64,000 nucleotides of DNA from Blattabacterium cuenoti (GTDB lineage Bacteria; Bacteroidota; Bacteroidia; Flavobacteriales; Blattabacteriaceae), in assembly GCF_014252435.1 (NCBI RefSeq), contig NZ_CP059220.1:372001-436000 (forward strand). Reading direction: 5' to 3'. Made by a program: the position numbers and the translations under genes. Below are positions 1 through 10,044 of this stretch, one piece after another (position 1 is the stretch's first letter; each line of letters opens with the position of its first letter). The notes beneath the pieces were generated by a model. It was not told where the DNA came from. It did no database searches and worked only from the letters and a program-made list of their open reading frames with translations.

Positions 1-533
1 AAAAATTCTAAAAGTTTTTTAGATTCTGATTTATTTTTTGTAGAAGTTACAAATGTAATATTCATTCCCATATTTTTTCTAATTTTATCAATATCTATTT
101 CTGGAAAAATTACTTGTTCTTTAATACCCATATTATAATTACCAAAATCATCAAAACTACTACTCTTTATCCCCGAAAAATCTCTTACTCTTGGCAAAGA
201 AATTAAAATCAATCTTTCTAAAAATTCATACATTTTATTTTTTCGTAATGTTACTTTAACTCCTATTGGAACTCCTTTTCTAAGTTTAAAATTAGATTCA
301 TCATGTTTAGAATAACAAAAAACTGCTTTTTGACCTGTTATACTTGTAATTTCGTTGATAGAATAATCTAATATTTTTTTATCTAAAATCGAATAAGCAC
401 CAATACCTTGATGAATTACTATTTTAATTAATTTAGGAGCTTGCATAATAGAAGAAAAATGAAAAATTTTAGATAAATTATATACTATTTTTTCTTTATA
501 AAGTTGGTATAATTTAGGTTTATAATTTTTCAT
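1..533 (-). CDS. rplE: 50S ribosomal protein L5 (partial, 3' end outside window)
   Basis: L5 binds 5S rRNA in the central protuberance of the large subunit. Translation from the ATG at 533 begins MKNYKPKLYQLYKEKIV and stays open for 177 codons to the window edge. L5-like segments follow in order: an N-terminal Tyr-Lys rich stretch, PKLIKIVIHQGIGAYS, ITGQKAV, KLRKGVPIGVKVTLR, FLERLILISLPRVRDF and a C-terminal MGMNITFVTST. Only a few residues and the stop should be missing at the left edge. It lies 12 bp downstream of rplX in the S10/spc operon. Identity is secure. Its true end cannot be seen here. Confidence 0.95.
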   Translation of the reverse strand, partial: MKNYKPKLYQLYKEKIVYNLSKIFHFSSIMQAPKLIKIVIHQGIGAYSILDKKILDYSINEITSITGQKAVFCYSKHDESNFKLRKGVPIGVKVTLRKNKMYEFLERLILISLPRVRDFSGIKSSSFDDFGNYNMGIKEQVIFPEIDIDKIRKNMGMNITFVTSTKNKSESKKLLEF

Positions 534-545
534 ATACAATTTTTA

Positions 546-767
546 CTATTTTACGATTGTCAAATTAGATATATGAATAGAAGCTTCTTTTTTAAGAATC
601 TCTCCTTTTGGATTTTTAGCATTTGGTTTCCTATGTTTTGTTACCATATTTATTTTGTCTATAATAACTCTATTTTTTTTTGGATATACTCTCAATACAA
701 TGCCTGTATGACCTTTATAATCTCCATTCAAAATTAAAACCTTATCTTTTTTTTTTATTCTTTTCAT
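546..767 (-). CDS. rplX: 50S ribosomal protein L24, C-terminally short
   Basis: L24 is an assembly-initiating protein of the large subunit. The 73-residue product has the N-terminal KOW/SH3-like core ([18 protein letters not shown], then VTKHRKPN and [15 protein letters not shown]). It ends right after the segment equivalent to VSNVAIF in E. coli L24, which has 104 residues, so the usual C-terminal tail of about 30 residues is absent. The TAG stop is followed 12 bp later by the rplE start, leaving no room for a longer product. The start overlaps the rplN stop by 4 bp. Either this is a natural trimmed form or a sequencing error created the stop. Confidence 0.93.
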   Translation of the reverse strand: MKRIKKKDKVLILNGDYKGHTGIVLRVYPKKNRVIIDKINMVTKHRKPNAKNPKGEILKKEASIHISNLTIVK

Positions 768-1135
768 ATAACTTCTTGTGCTAAAGATATTATTTTCATA
801 TACAATTTATCTCTTAATTCTCTTGCTACTGGACCAAATACTCTTGTACCTAACATATCTCCAGAAGGATTAATTAAAACACAAGCATTGTCATCAAAAC
901 TTATATAAGATCCATCTTTTCTTCTAGTTTTTCTTTTGATCCTGATTATTACTGCTTTAGATATCTGACCTTTTTTAACTAATTTATTTTTAGATGAAGA
1001 CTCCTTTATAGTAACTACCACAGAATCTCCTAAAAAAGCATATTTCTTTTTAGAACCACCTAAAACTCTAATAATTAATGCTTTTTTAGCTCCTGTATTA
1101 TCTGATACTCTACAAATAGATTCTTGTTGTAACAT
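764..1135 (-). CDS. rplN: 50S ribosomal protein L14
   Basis: L14 sits at the subunit interface and contacts 16S rRNA through bridge B8. The 123-residue product has the normal family length and begins [19 protein letters not shown], with the typical [22 protein letters not shown] and carboxy-terminal [11 protein letters not shown] segments. It overlaps rplX by 4 bp, which suggests coupled translation. L14 is also the binding partner of the silencing factor RsfS encoded at 18593-18916. Confidence 0.98.
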   Translation of the reverse strand: MLQQESICRVSDNTGAKKALIIRVLGGSKKKYAFLGDSVVVTIKESSSKNKLVKKGQISKAVIIRIKRKTRRKDGSYISFDDNACVLINPSGDMLGTRVFGPVARELRDKLYMKIISLAQEVI

Positions 1136-1146
1136 GATAAATAATA

Positions 1147-1422
1147 TTATTTACATTTTTTTACAATTGAAACTAATCTCCAACATTTTCGTTTACTTAT
1201 AGGTTTCGTTTCCATAATATTAACTGTATCTCCTTTTTTAGAAACATTTTTTTCATCATGTACCATATATTTTTTTTTTCTTAAAATGCTTTTACTATAA
1301 TACTTATGCTTTACTTTTTTTACTTCAGTTACTATAATAGTTTTATTCATTTTATTACTTGTAACTAAACCTTGTCTTTGTTTTCTATTGTTAATTCTAA
1401 TAGCATTTTTACTTTTTAGCAT
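1147..1422 (-). CDS. rpsQ: 30S ribosomal protein S17
   Basis: S17 is a primary 16S rRNA binding protein of the small-subunit body. The 91-residue OB-fold protein contains the family pattern [16 protein letters not shown], then [10 protein letters not shown] and [20 protein letters not shown]. Its start lies inside the 3' end of rpmC (14-bp overlap). It is followed by rplN after 11 bp. Start chosen at the ATG at 1422, giving a typical basic N-terminus. Confidence 0.97.
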   Translation of the reverse strand: MLKSKNAIRINNRKQRQGLVTSNKMNKTIIVTEVKKVKHKYYSKSILRKKKYMVHDEKNVSKKGDTVNIMETKPISKRKCWRLVSIVKKCK

Positions 1423-1606
1423 TTAACTTTTTATTTAATTCAGTTTTTAATTTTGCAATATTTTTTCTTAAATATTTAAAATTGATAGGATTTTTTTCCA
1501 ATTTCATAGAATGATTCAATTTCATATTTTGATAGTCTTTTTTACTAATTTTGATTTTTTCAATCAAATCTTCAATCGATAATATTTTAATATCTATTTT
1601 TTTCAT
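1409..1606 (-). CDS. rpmC: 50S ribosomal protein L29
   Basis: L29 lies near the peptide exit tunnel next to L23 and helps form the docking site for SRP and trigger factor. The 65-residue protein is mostly alpha-helical and Lys-rich, with the expected order [22 protein letters not shown] and a C-terminal [12 protein letters not shown] helix. It overlaps rplP by 4 bp and rpsQ by 14 bp, in the standard L16-L29-S17 order. Confidence 0.95.
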   Translation of the reverse strand: MKKIDIKILSIEDLIEKIKISKKDYQNMKLNHSMKLEKNPINFKYLRKNIAKLKTELNKKLNAKK

Positions 1607-2022
1607 AATATCAAATTATTAGTAAATATAAACTTCATTTTAATAGGTAATTTTTGTGATGCTAGTCTTAAAGCTTCTTTAGCTACATCTAAACTCACTC
1701 CATCTATTTCAAATAGAATTCTTCCTGGTTTAACTACAGACACCCAAAACTCTACTGGACCTTTTCCTTTTCCCATACGTACTTCTTGTGGTTTTTTAGT
1801 AGCCGGTTTATCTGGAAATATATTAATCCATAACTGGCCTTCTCTTTTCATATATCGAGTAGCAGCTACACGTGCAGCTTCTATTTGTCTAGAAGAAATC
1901 CAAGCTCTTTCTAATGCTTTTATCCCAAATACCCCTCTTGATAAAAGAAATCCCTTTTTAGAAAAACCTCGTATTCTCCCTTTTTGTTTTTTTTTATATT
2001 TTGTTTTTTTTGGTTGTAACAT
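1603..2022 (-). CDS. rplP: 50S ribosomal protein L16
   Basis: L16 helps shape the A-site tRNA corridor of the large subunit. The 139-residue product starts [16 protein letters not shown] and carries the family segments [37 protein letters not shown] and [19 protein letters not shown]. Length and motifs are normal. It is preceded by rpsC with a 20-bp gap and overlaps rpmC by 4 bp. Confidence 0.98.
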   Translation of the reverse strand: MLQPKKTKYKKKQKGRIRGFSKKGFLLSRGVFGIKALERAWISSRQIEAARVAATRYMKREGQLWINIFPDKPATKKPQEVRMGKGKGPVEFWVSVVKPGRILFEIDGVSLDVAKEALRLASQKLPIKMKFIFTNNLIL

Positions 2023-2042
2023 ATTAAAAAATATAAATATTA

Positions 2043-2732
2043 CTATTTTTTTCTTTTTCCAAAAAAACCTCTTTGTTTTTTATATAAACCTATTAACGGA
2101 GATAATTCTCTTTTACCATAAACTTCTCCTTTCATTATCCAAACTTTAATTCCTATACTACCATATACTGTATGTGCTTCAGCCATATGATAATCAACAT
2201 CAGCACGAAAAGTCCCTAAAGAAATCCTTCCTTCTTTATAAATTTCACATCTAGCCATTTCAGATCCATTTAATCTTCCAGATATTTGAATTCTTATTCC
2301 TTGAGCATTCATTCTCATAGCAGAAATAATAGATAATTTAACCGATTTTCTATAAGAAATCCTATTTTCTAACTGCTTTACTAAATTTTTCGCTACTAAT
2401 GGAGCATCTAATTCAGGACGTTTTACTTCTACAATATTAATTTGAATTTCTTTTTTAGTAATCTTTTTCAACTCTTTTCTTACAGTATCCACTTCTTCTC
2501 CTCTTTTTCCTATCACAAGAGCCGGTCTAGAAGTCCGTATTGTTATAGTAATAAATTTTAAAGTTCTTTCTATAAAAATGCGTGAAATAATTCCTTTTGG
2601 AAATCTAGCTTCAATATACATTCTAACCTTAAAATCTTCTTGTATTCTATCTTTATAATTATTACACCAACTTGATTGCCAACCTGTTATAATACCTAGC
2701 CTATTTACAATTGGATTAGTTTTTTGTCCCAT
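2043..2732 (-). CDS. rpsC: 30S ribosomal protein S3
   Basis: S3 forms part of the mRNA entry channel and has helicase activity on structured mRNA. I place the start at the ATG at 2732, giving [14 protein letters not shown] as in the family (229 residues). An in-frame ATG 13 codons upstream would add a Phe/Lys-rich tail not seen in S3. The KH domain ([17 protein letters not shown]) and C-terminal domain ([17 protein letters not shown]) are present. With this start the gene overlaps the rplV 3' end by 17 bp. Confidence 0.97.
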   Translation of the reverse strand: MGQKTNPIVNRLGIITGWQSSWCNNYKDRIQEDFKVRMYIEARFPKGIISRIFIERTLKFITITIRTSRPALVIGKRGEEVDTVRKELKKITKKEIQINIVEVKRPELDAPLVAKNLVKQLENRISYRKSVKLSIISAMRMNAQGIRIQISGRLNGSEMARCEIYKEGRISLGTFRADVDYHMAEAHTVYGSIGIKVWIMKGEVYGKRELSPLIGLYKKQRGFFGKRKK

Positions 2733-3117
2733 ATAATTTATTTTCTTTTTTTTGTAAAAAAACGATAACACTACTAAATTTTTTTCTTATTCTGTGTCCT
2801 CTACCTTGTGGTACTGGTCTTATTCGTTTCAATGTTTTTCCTTGATTTACTCTTATATCAGATATATAAAGAAAAAAATTATTTGTTTTTGCAAAATAAG
2901 AATCATGATTTTTAATCTCCCAATTAGATAAAACAGAATAAAGTAGTTTTTTCAAGATAATAGATTTTTTTTTTCTCTTACAATAAGATAAAATATCTAA
3001 GGCTTCTTCTATTTTTTTATTTCGTATTAAATCTACTATTATCCTCATTTTTCTTGGAGAACTCCGAATATTATGCAAAGAAGCGGAAACTATATTTTTT
3101 GTTTTATCCATTTTCAT
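2716..3117 (-). CDS. rplV: 50S ribosomal protein L22
   Basis: L22 lines the peptide exit tunnel with a long beta-hairpin. The 133-residue product has the N-terminal [20 protein letters not shown] helix and the C-terminal hairpin [20 protein letters not shown], both diagnostic. Position between rpsS and rpsC is standard. A second ATG two codons downstream (3111) is an equally possible start. Confidence 0.97.
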   Translation of the reverse strand: MKMDKTKNIVSASLHNIRSSPRKMRIIVDLIRNKKIEEALDILSYCKRKKKSIILKKLLYSVLSNWEIKNHDSYFAKTNNFFLYISDIRVNQGKTLKRIRPVPQGRGHRIRKKFSSVIVFLQKKENKLYGTKN

Positions 3118-3129
3118 TTTACTTTATCC

Positions 3130-3429
3130 TTATTTCAATGATTTGGTTTTTTTAACTTTTATTTTACTTCTCGATCCAGAATGAGCACGAAATATTCGTG
3201 TAGGGGCAAATTCTCCTAATTTTCTACCTATCATATTTTCTGTAATATAAACATTGATAAATTGTTTTCCATTATGAACTGCAAAAGTTTGTCCTACAAA
3301 ATCCGGTAAAATAGTAGATGGTCTAGACCATGTTTTAATAATTCTCTTTTTATCAGATTTTATATTTTTTAAAACTTTTTTATATAATTTATAAGAAACA
3401 AATGGACCTTTTTTGATAGATCTTGGCAT
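3130..3429 (-). CDS. rpsS: 30S ribosomal protein S19
   Basis: S19 sits on the head of the small subunit and contacts S13 and the intersubunit bridges. The 99-residue protein begins [18 protein letters not shown] and contains [38 protein letters not shown] and a basic C-terminus. All are conserved in the family. It is 12 bp downstream of rplB. Confidence 0.98.
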   Translation of the reverse strand: MPRSIKKGPFVSYKLYKKVLKNIKSDKKRIIKTWSRPSTILPDFVGQTFAVHNGKQFINVYITENMIGRKLGEFAPTRIFRAHSGSRSKIKVKKTKSLK

Positions 3430-3441
3430 AATTAAAAAAAT

Positions 3442-4266
3442 TTATTTTTTTCTTTTCTGTATAATATATTTATTAGAATATTTTCGTTTAAAACGAGTTT
3501 TAAAACCTTTAGAAGGTATACCCTTTCTACTTCTCGGAATACCACCTGAAGCTTTACCTTCTCCTCCCCCCATCGGATGATCAACAGGATTCATAGCAAC
3601 ACCTCTAGTCCTAGGTCTTCTACCTAAATGACGATTTTTTCCCGCTTTACCATATTTTTCTAACTTATGATCAGAATTTGATACTGAACCAATAGTAGCC
3701 ATACAGGTGTTTATTATCATTTTAATTTCTCCAGATGGAAATTTAATTGTTGCATATTTTTCATCTTTAGCGAATAATTGAGCAAAAGTACCAGCACTTC
3801 TTGCAATTTTAGCTCCTTGTCCTGGTCTAATTTCTATACAAGAAATAGTAGTTCCTATAGGAATTTCATTTAAAAATGTAGAATTACCTATATTGAATGG
3901 AATATTTTTTCCTGATATAATTTTTTGTCCAATTTTAAACCCATTTATAGTAATAATATATTTTTTATCACCATCTTTATAATGAACTAATGAAATAAAA
4001 GAATTTCTATTTGGATCATATTCTATAGATTTTATTATAGCAGGAATACCGAATTTTTTTCTTTTAAAATCAATAATTCTATATTTTTTTTTATGGCCTC
4101 CTCCAAAATAACGTATAGTCATTTTTCCATAATTATTTCTTCCTCCTGTTTTACATTTTCCTTTTGTTAATTTTTTCTCAGGATATTGTTTTGTTATTCT
4201 TTTAAAAGAATTTTTTACTTTAAATCGTTGTCCTGGTGTAACTGGTTTCAGTTTATTTATTGCCAT
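3442..4266 (-). CDS. rplB: 50S ribosomal protein L2
   Basis: L2 is a core rRNA-binding protein needed for subunit association and peptidyl transfer. The 274-residue product has the N-terminal RNA-binding domain ([20 protein letters not shown]), the central [16 protein letters not shown] segment and the C-terminal [18 protein letters not shown] loop, which contains the conserved His next to the peptidyl-transferase centre. Length is normal. Its start overlaps rplW by 14 bp. Confidence 0.98.
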   Translation of the reverse strand: MAINKLKPVTPGQRFKVKNSFKRITKQYPEKKLTKGKCKTGGRNNYGKMTIRYFGGGHKKKYRIIDFKRKKFGIPAIIKSIEYDPNRNSFISLVHYKDGDKKYIITINGFKIGQKIISGKNIPFNIGNSTFLNEIPIGTTISCIEIRPGQGAKIARSAGTFAQLFAKDEKYATIKFPSGEIKMIINTCMATIGSVSNSDHKLEKYGKAGKNRHLGRRPRTRGVAMNPVDHPMGGGEGKASGGIPRSRKGIPSKGFKTRFKRKYSNKYIIQKRKK

Positions 4267-4558
4267 TTGTTATTATTTTTTGATTTAATGATTCAATTTT
4301 TTGATTTTTTTTAAATTGAATAATTGCTTTTTTCATTCTACTTCTTTTTCCATACATAAATCCTTTTTTAGTAATCTTAGATTTATCTTTTCTATAATAA
4401 TTAATTACTCTCACATTTTTCACAGAATATCCAAATGTTTCATAAATTTTCTTTTTCACTTGATTTTTGTTGCAACGTACATCTACAAAAAATGCACAAA
4501 AGTTATTTTTTTTATTATCATATAACTTATCTGTCAAAATAGGTTTAATTAAAATCAT
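4253..4558 (-). CDS. rplW: 50S ribosomal protein L23
   Basis: L23 forms the exit-tunnel docking site for SRP and trigger factor. The 101-residue product begins [18 protein letters not shown] and contains [27 protein letters not shown], equivalent to the family segment that follows the N-terminal strand. The C-terminal tail is Lys-rich. It lies between rplD and rplB as expected and overlaps rplB by 14 bp. Confidence 0.95.
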   Translation of the reverse strand: MILIKPILTDKLYDNKKNNFCAFFVDVRCNKNQVKKKIYETFGYSVKNVRVINYYRKDKSKITKKGFMYGKRSRMKKAIIQFKKNQKIESLNQKIITNGNK

Positions 4559-4565
4559 AACTTTT

Positions 4566-5195
4566 TTATATAGATAAAAAATTAAGAATATGTTTTATAG
4601 AATTCTCACAAACAATAATGTACGAAAAATGTAACAATGAAAAAGAATCTAATTCATTCAACTGAATCAATTTAAATTTTTTTATATTTCTAGATGATAA
4701 ATATAAATTTCTATTGAATTTATCGATAATCATCATTGATTTTATATTATTCAATTTTAATGAAAGTAATAATTTTGAAAAAAACTTTGTTTTTGGATTA
4801 TCCAATGCTATATTTTCTATTATTTTTATTCTATTTTTCATTATTTTATATTCAAGAATAAATCTTTTTACCTTATTTTTTATTTTTTTATTCAATTTTA
4901 TTGAATAATTTCTCGGTTTGGGACCAAAAACACGACCCCCTCCTCGAAAGATTGGATTTTTAATTGTTCCTTTTCTAGAACTTCCAGTTCCTTTTTGTCT
5001 ATGAATCTTTCTATTACTTCCAGTTACTTCCCCTCGTTCTTTAGATTTATGGGTACCTTGTCTTTGAGAATGAAGATATCTTTTTATTTCTAAATAAAGA
5101 GAATAATGATAAGATTTTTTTAAAAATTTATCCTCATTTATTTTTATTATCTTATCCGTATAATTTCCATGAATATCTAAAATTGTTATTTTCAT
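4566..5195 (-). CDS. rplD: 50S ribosomal protein L4
   Basis: L4 extends a loop into the exit tunnel, opposite L22. The 209-residue product carries the loop region [39 protein letters not shown] and [16 protein letters not shown], all diagnostic. In E. coli L4 also represses its own S10 operon. Whether that holds here cannot be read from the sequence. It overlaps rplC by 4 bp. Confidence 0.97.
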   Translation of the reverse strand: MKITILDIHGNYTDKIIKINEDKFLKKSYHYSLYLEIKRYLHSQRQGTHKSKERGEVTGSNRKIHRQKGTGSSRKGTIKNPIFRGGGRVFGPKPRNYSIKLNKKIKNKVKRFILEYKIMKNRIKIIENIALDNPKTKFFSKLLLSLKLNNIKSMMIIDKFNRNLYLSSRNIKKFKLIQLNELDSFSLLHFSYIIVCENSIKHILNFLSI

Positions 5196-5827
5196 TGTTT
5201 TTTCTTAATCATTAAATATGAACCTTTATTCCCCGGTACTGATCCTTTTAAAATTAATAAATGTTGATTGAAATCAATTTTTAATATTTCTATATTTTTA
5301 ATTGTCACATTTTTTTTTCCCATTTTACCAGCCATTTTTGTTCCTTTAAAAACACGAGAAGGATCTGATCCTGCACCTATTGAACCAGGAGATCTCAATC
5401 TATTATGTTGCCCATGACTTCTTTCTCCTACTCCAGAAAAATTATGTCTTTTTACTACACCTTGGAATCCTTTTCCTTTAGAAATACCTCTAACATCTAT
5501 TAATTCTCCTATTGAGAATATACCAATGTCTACAATATCCCCTATATTTTGATTATATATCAATTTATTTCTTTCTATTCTAAATTCTAACAATTTTTTT
5601 TTAGGTGATAATCCACATTTTTTAAAATGACCTAATAATGGTTTATTTACTTTTTTTATTTTTTTTTCATCTAATCCTAATTGAAATGATTGATATCCAT
5701 CTTTTTCTATTGTTTTAACTTGAATTATATAACAAGGTGTTGTTTTTACAATAGTACATGCAATATATTCATTTGTATGTAAATAAATACTAGTCATTCC
5801 TATATTTTTTCCTATTAATCCTATCAT
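5192..5827 (-). CDS. rplC: 50S ribosomal protein L3
   Basis: L3 is an assembly-initiating protein reaching towards the peptidyl-transferase centre. The 211-residue product begins [15 protein letters not shown]. It contains [39 protein letters not shown] and [18 protein letters not shown], the conserved loop containing the methylated Gln region. It follows rpsJ with a 2-bp gap. Confidence 0.98.
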   Translation of the reverse strand: MIGLIGKNIGMTSIYLHTNEYIACTIVKTTPCYIIQVKTIEKDGYQSFQLGLDEKKIKKVNKPLLGHFKKCGLSPKKKLLEFRIERNKLIYNQNIGDIVDIGIFSIGELIDVRGISKGKGFQGVVKRHNFSGVGERSHGQHNRLRSPGSIGAGSDPSRVFKGTKMAGKMGKKNVTIKNIEILKIDFNQHLLILKGSVPGNKGSYLMIKKKQ

Positions 5828-5829
5828 TT

Positions 5830-6135
5830 TTATACTTTTATTTCTGCTTCTACTCCACTTGGTAATTCTAATTTCATTAATGCATCAACTGTCTTGGATG
5901 AAGCATTATGAATTTGTAAAAGTCTTTTATGTGTAGGAAGATAAAATTGTTCTCTAGATTTTTTATTCACGTGTGGAGAACGTAAAACTGTAAAAATCCT
6001 TTTTTTAGTAGGAAGAGGAATTGGTCCATTTAAAACGACACCTGTAGGAAGAACTGATTTGACAATTCTTTCAGCTGATTTATCTAATAAATTAGAATCA
6101 TAAGATTTTAATTTTATTTTTATATTATGACCCAT
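5830..6135 (-). CDS. rpsJ: 30S ribosomal protein S10
   Basis: S10 is a small-subunit head protein and, with NusB (encoded here at 38556-39473), forms the antitermination complex. The 101-residue product has [20 protein letters not shown], the [14 protein letters not shown] loop and a C-terminal [16 protein letters not shown]. Only 5 bp separate it from fusA upstream. An elongation factor Tu gene does not lie between them, unlike in the E. coli str operon. Confidence 0.98.
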   Translation of the reverse strand: MGHNIKIKLKSYDSNLLDKSAERIVKSVLPTGVVLNGPIPLPTKKRIFTVLRSPHVNKKSREQFYLPTHKRLLQIHNASSKTVDALMKLELPSGVEAEIKV

Positions 6136-6140
6136 AAAAA

Positions 6141-8249
6141 TTATTGTTTTATTTTTTTATTATTATATTTATTCATTACAATATTATCTATAATAGATTC
6201 TGGAACAACATCATAATGAGAATATTCCATGGTTGTAGTCCCTCTTCCAGAGGATAAAGTTCGTAACGATGTTACATATCCAAACATTTCAGAAAGTGGT
6301 GCTAACGCTTGAATAATTTTTATATTGTTTCGATCATTCATATTTTGTATTAAACCTCTTCTTCTATTTAAATCTCCTATTACATCACCCATATTTTCTT
6401 CTGGAACCAATACTTCTAATTTCATAATCGGTTCTAATAAAACAGGTTTTGCTTTTTTAGCTGCCTCTCTAAATCCTAATTTTCCTGCCAATTCAAAAGA
6501 AAGTTGATCTGAATCAACAGGATGATGAGATCCATCTAAAATAGTAACTTTAGCACTATCAATTTCATATCCAGATAAAGGTCCATTTTTCATCATTTCT
6601 TTAAATCCTTTTTCTACAGAAGGAATATATTCTTTAGGAATACTACCTCCTTTTATATTATTAATAAATATTAGACCTGGTTTTCCAATATCTCCAGGTT
6701 CTAATACAAATAATATATCTGCATATTTACCCTTTCCACCTGTCTGTTTTTTATATATTTCTCTATGTTCTATAGACGATGTAAGAGCTTCTTTGTATTC
6801 TACTTGTGGCTTTCCTTGATTAACTTCTACTCTAAACTCTCTTTTCATACGATCTAAAATAATTTCTAAATGTAATTCTCCCATTCCAGATATAATAGTT
6901 TGTCCTGTGTAACTATCTGTTCTAACTTGTAAAGATGGATCTTCCTCCATTAATTTAGATAAAGCTAAACTCATTTTATCAATATCAGATTTATATTTAG
7001 GTTCAATGGCTAAACCAATAACAGGCTCTGGAAATGATATATTTTCTAACAAAATAGGATAATTCTCATCACATAATGTATCTCCGGTCTTAATATTTTT
7101 AAATCCTACTACTGCAGCTATATCTCCAGCTCCTATTTTCTTAATAGGATTTTGTTTATTTGCATGCATTTGATATATTCTAGAAATACGTTCCCTATTT
7201 TTTGATCTAGAATTTAAACTATACGTACCAGTTTCTATTTTTCCAGAATACACTCTAAAAAATGCTAATCTTCCTACAAAAGGATCACTCGATATTTTAA
7301 ATACTAATGCAGAAAATGGCTCATTTTCATCAGATTTTCTTATTTCTTCTTTTTGTGTGACAGGATTTATCCCTACAACATTTTTAATCTCCAATGGAGA
7401 AGGTAAATATCTACATATTGCATCTAATATTGTTTGCACTCCTTTATTCTTAAAAGAAGAACCACATAAAATAGGTATAATTTTCATTTGAATCGTATTC
7501 TTTTGCAAAGAACGAATAATTTCTTCTTCTGATATAGAAGAATAATTATACAAAAATTTTTCCATTATTACATCATCATATTCAGATAATTTTTCAAGAA
7601 TATTATTTTTATATTTTTTTGCAACTTTTTTCATATCATATGGAATAGGGATTTTTTGATAAGTCATACCATAGTTATCTTCATCCCATATAATAGCTTG
7701 ATTAGAAATTAAATCTATTACACCTTTAAATTTTTCTCCATAACCAATAGGTATTTGTATGGGGACTGAATTAGCTCCTAAAATATTTTTTATTTGAAAA
7801 CAAACATCTAAAAAATCGGCTCCTTGTCTATCCATTTTATTAACAAAAGCAATTCTAGGTATAGAATATTTATCTGCTTGTCTCCATACCGTTTCTGATT
7901 GAGGTTCTACACCATCTACTGCACTAAATAACACAACCATTCCATCTAATATTCTCATCGATCTTTCTACTTCTACTGTAAAATCTACATGTCCGGGTGT
8001 ATCTATAATATTAATTTGATATTTTTTGTTATTATAAATCCATTCACAGCATGTAGCAGCAGATGTTATTGTAATACCTCTTTCTTGCTCTTGTAGCATC
8101 CAATCCATAGTAGCAGTTCCATTATGAACTTCTCCAAGTTTATGATTAATACCTGTGTAGAATAAAATCCTTTCTGTTGTGGTTGTTTTTCCTGCATCTA
8201 TATGTGCTACAATACCTATATTTCTTGTATATCTTAAATTTTTTTTCAT
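6141..8249 (-). CDS. fusA: elongation factor G
   Basis: EF-G is the GTPase that drives ribosomal translocation and, with ribosome recycling factor, subunit splitting. The 702-residue product has the full GTP-binding set: AHIDAGKT at about 15-22, RGIT at 58-61, DTPGH at 83-87 and NKMD at 137-140. These are followed by domains II-V, ending in the typical [21 protein letters not shown] region. It is the longest gene of the left-hand ribosomal cluster, placed between rpsG (16-bp gap) and rpsJ (5-bp gap). Confidence 0.99.
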   Translation of the reverse strand: MKKNLRYTRNIGIVAHIDAGKTTTTERILFYTGINHKLGEVHNGTATMDWMLQEQERGITITSAATCCEWIYNNKKYQINIIDTPGHVDFTVEVERSMRILDGMVVLFSAVDGVEPQSETVWRQADKYSIPRIAFVNKMDRQGADFLDVCFQIKNILGANSVPIQIPIGYGEKFKGVIDLISNQAIIWDEDNYGMTYQKIPIPYDMKKVAKKYKNNILEKLSEYDDVIMEKFLYNYSSISEEEIIRSLQKNTIQMKIIPILCGSSFKNKGVQTILDAICRYLPSPLEIKNVVGINPVTQKEEIRKSDENEPFSALVFKISSDPFVGRLAFFRVYSGKIETGTYSLNSRSKNRERISRIYQMHANKQNPIKKIGAGDIAAVVGFKNIKTGDTLCDENYPILLENISFPEPVIGLAIEPKYKSDIDKMSLALSKLMEEDPSLQVRTDSYTGQTIISGMGELHLEIILDRMKREFRVEVNQGKPQVEYKEALTSSIEHREIYKKQTGGKGKYADILFVLEPGDIGKPGLIFINNIKGGSIPKEYIPSVEKGFKEMMKNGPLSGYEIDSAKVTILDGSHHPVDSDQLSFELAGKLGFREAAKKAKPVLLEPIMKLEVLVPEENMGDVIGDLNRRRGLIQNMNDRNNIKIIQALAPLSEMFGYVTSLRTLSSGRGTTTMEYSHYDVVPESIIDNIVMNKYNNKKIKQ

Positions 8250-8265
8250 AGAAAATTGGATAATA

Positions 8266-8742
8266 TTAAAATCTAAAATGAGAAAAAGCTTTATTAGCTT
8301 CTGCCATTTTATGAATATTATCTTTTCTTTTTACAGACTCTCCTTGACCTTGAAAAGCTTCCCATATTTCAAAAGCTAACTTGTTTGACATAGATTTTTC
8401 TTTTCTTAAAATAGAACATTTTATTAAAAGTTTCATAGCCTTTGTCACTCTATTCTTAGATGAAATGGAAATAGGAATTTGAATATTAGCACCTCCCATT
8501 CTTCTACTTTTGACTTCTACATAAGGAGTAACATTTTTCAGCCCTTCTTTCCATATGTCTAACGATGATTTTTTTTCTTTATTTTTAATTTCATCAATTT
8601 TATTCATAGCATTATAAAATATTCTATAAGCCAAATTTTTTTTTCCATTTTTCATTAAATGATTAACAAATCGTGTTACAAAAGGATCATTAAATTTAGG
8701 ATCAGGTGCGTACTTTTTCTGTTTTTTATATTTTTTCTTCAT
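8266..8742 (-). CDS. rpsG: 30S ribosomal protein S7
   Basis: S7 nucleates assembly of the 16S rRNA 3' domain and lies at the E site. The 158-residue product has [40 protein letters not shown] and a C-terminal [14 protein letters not shown], with family length. It follows rpsL after 10 bp in the standard S12-S7-EF-G order. Confidence 0.98.
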   Translation of the reverse strand: MKKKYKKQKKYAPDPKFNDPFVTRFVNHLMKNGKKNLAYRIFYNAMNKIDEIKNKEKKSSLDIWKEGLKNVTPYVEVKSRRMGGANIQIPISISSKNRVTKAMKLLIKCSILRKEKSMSNKLAFEIWEAFQGQGESVKRKDNIHKMAEANKAFSHFRF

Positions 8743-8752
8743 TTATCAATAT

Positions 8753-9130
8753 TTATTTTTTTTTATCCATTTTTGTACCATATTTACTTCTACTTTTTTT
8801 CCTTCCATTTACACCAGCTGTATCACGAGCTCCACGAACTATTTTATATTTTACCCCAGGTAAATCTTTTACTCTTCCACCTTTTACTAAAACAATAGAA
8901 TGTTCTTGTAAATTATGTCCTTCACCTGTAATATAACTAATTACTTCTTTTCCATTAGTAAAACGAACTCGAGCTACTTTTCGCATTGCAGAATTAGGTT
9001 TTTTAGGTGTAGTAGTGTACACTCTAGTACATACACCTCTTTTTTGAGGACAATAATCTAAAGCAATAGATTTTCTTTTTTTTGGGGTAGAGGTACGTCC
9101 TTTTCTAATTAATTGTTGTATAGTTGGCAT
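8753..9130 (-). CDS. rpsL: 30S ribosomal protein S12
   Basis: S12 is the decoding-centre protein of the small subunit. The 125-residue product carries both functional loops: [18 protein letters not shown], with the Lys region linked to streptomycin response, and [18 protein letters not shown], with the Asp that is methylthiolated in many bacteria. The 89 bp upstream to map is AT-rich and holds no tRNA. An internal promoter there is possible, but I could not pin one down. Confidence 0.98.
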   Translation of the reverse strand: MPTIQQLIRKGRTSTPKKRKSIALDYCPQKRGVCTRVYTTTPKKPNSAMRKVARVRFTNGKEVISYITGEGHNLQEHSIVLVKGGRVKDLPGVKYKIVRGARDTAGVNGRKKSRSKYGTKMDKKK

Positions 9131-9219
9131 AACTTATATAATATATGAAATATAAATTATGCTATTTAATAAAAAATTATGATTAAATCAAAAAAACAAA
9201 TAAAAATTCTAATGGATAT

Positions 9220-10041
9220 TCATATATTTTGAATTTTATCATTGTTAAATGGATCTTCTTCCAATGATTTTATATTAAGTTCTTTATAAATGTAATGAAA
9301 AGTAGATAATAAACAAGGATTTCCATCTACAATAGCTACGTTATGTTCATAATGAGAAGAATTTTTTTTATCTAATGTAGTAATTGTCCATCCATCTTTA
9401 TGAAAAACAACATCGGGAACTCCAAAATTAACCATAGGTTCTATTGAAAGAACAAATCCTTCTTCTAATTTGATTCCTTCTCCTTTTTTTCCAAAATTAG
9501 GAATTTGTGGTTCTTCATGCATTTTTTTTCCAATACCATGTCCTACTAAATCTCTTACAACAGAATATCCGTTTTTTTCAACAAAAGATTGTATAGAATA
9601 TCCGATATCTCCAATTTTATTTCCAAATTTGCATTTTTCAATTCCAATATAAAGAGATTTTTTAGCACAACTAAGAAAACGTTTCATTTCTTTAGATACA
9701 CTTCCTACTTCAAATGTATAAGCATGTTCTCCATAAAATCCATTCATATAAACACCACAATCTACGGAAAGAATATCTCCATCAGATAATAATTTTTTAG
9801 TAGGAACTCCATGTACTATTTGATAATTTGGAGATGTACATATAGTATTTGGAAAATTATATAAACCTAGAAATGCAGGTACCCCACCATGATCTTTTAT
9901 AAAATTTTCTGATAATTTATCTAAATAAAGTGTATTTACACCAGGTTTAATTTCTTTAGCCAACATTCCTAATGTTTTAGAAGCTAATATTGCACTTTTT
10001 TTTATCAATATAATTTCATCAATAGTTTTTATTTGTATCAA
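9220..10041 (-). CDS. map: methionine aminopeptidase type I
   Basis: Removes the N-terminal methionine from nascent proteins as a dinuclear metal enzyme. The 273-residue product aligns to E. coli MetAP with a constant offset of 3. Metal ligands are D94, H168, E201 and E232, and H77 and H175 match the catalytic/substrate His residues. The ligand equivalent to E. coli D108 is E105 (in NGFYGEHAYTF), an Asp-to-Glu change that keeps charge but lengthens the side chain. It sits 3 bp downstream of gpmI and 89 bp before rpsL, inside the ribosomal gene run. Confidence 0.96.
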   Translation of the reverse strand: MIQIKTIDEIILIKKSAILASKTLGMLAKEIKPGVNTLYLDKLSENFIKDHGGVPAFLGLYNFPNTICTSPNYQIVHGVPTKKLLSDGDILSVDCGVYMNGFYGEHAYTFEVGSVSKEMKRFLSCAKKSLYIGIEKCKFGNKIGDIGYSIQSFVEKNGYSVVRDLVGHGIGKKMHEEPQIPNFGKKGEGIKLEEGFVLSIEPMVNFGVPDVVFHKDGWTITTLDKKNSSHYEHNVAIVDGNPCLLSTFHYIYKELNIKSLEEDPFNNDKIQNI

Positions 10042-10044
10042 GGC

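Noticed and set aside
2733-2771. 13-codon N-terminal extension of rpsC
   Set aside because: S3 begins MGQKTNPI across bacteria. The extension is Lys/Phe-rich and lies over rplV coding sequence.
9124-9139. TTGGCATAACTTATAT on the plus strand as a sigma-54 -24 box
   Set aside because: The TGGCA is the complement of the rpsL start region, no GC element stands at the right distance, and no plus-strand gene follows.
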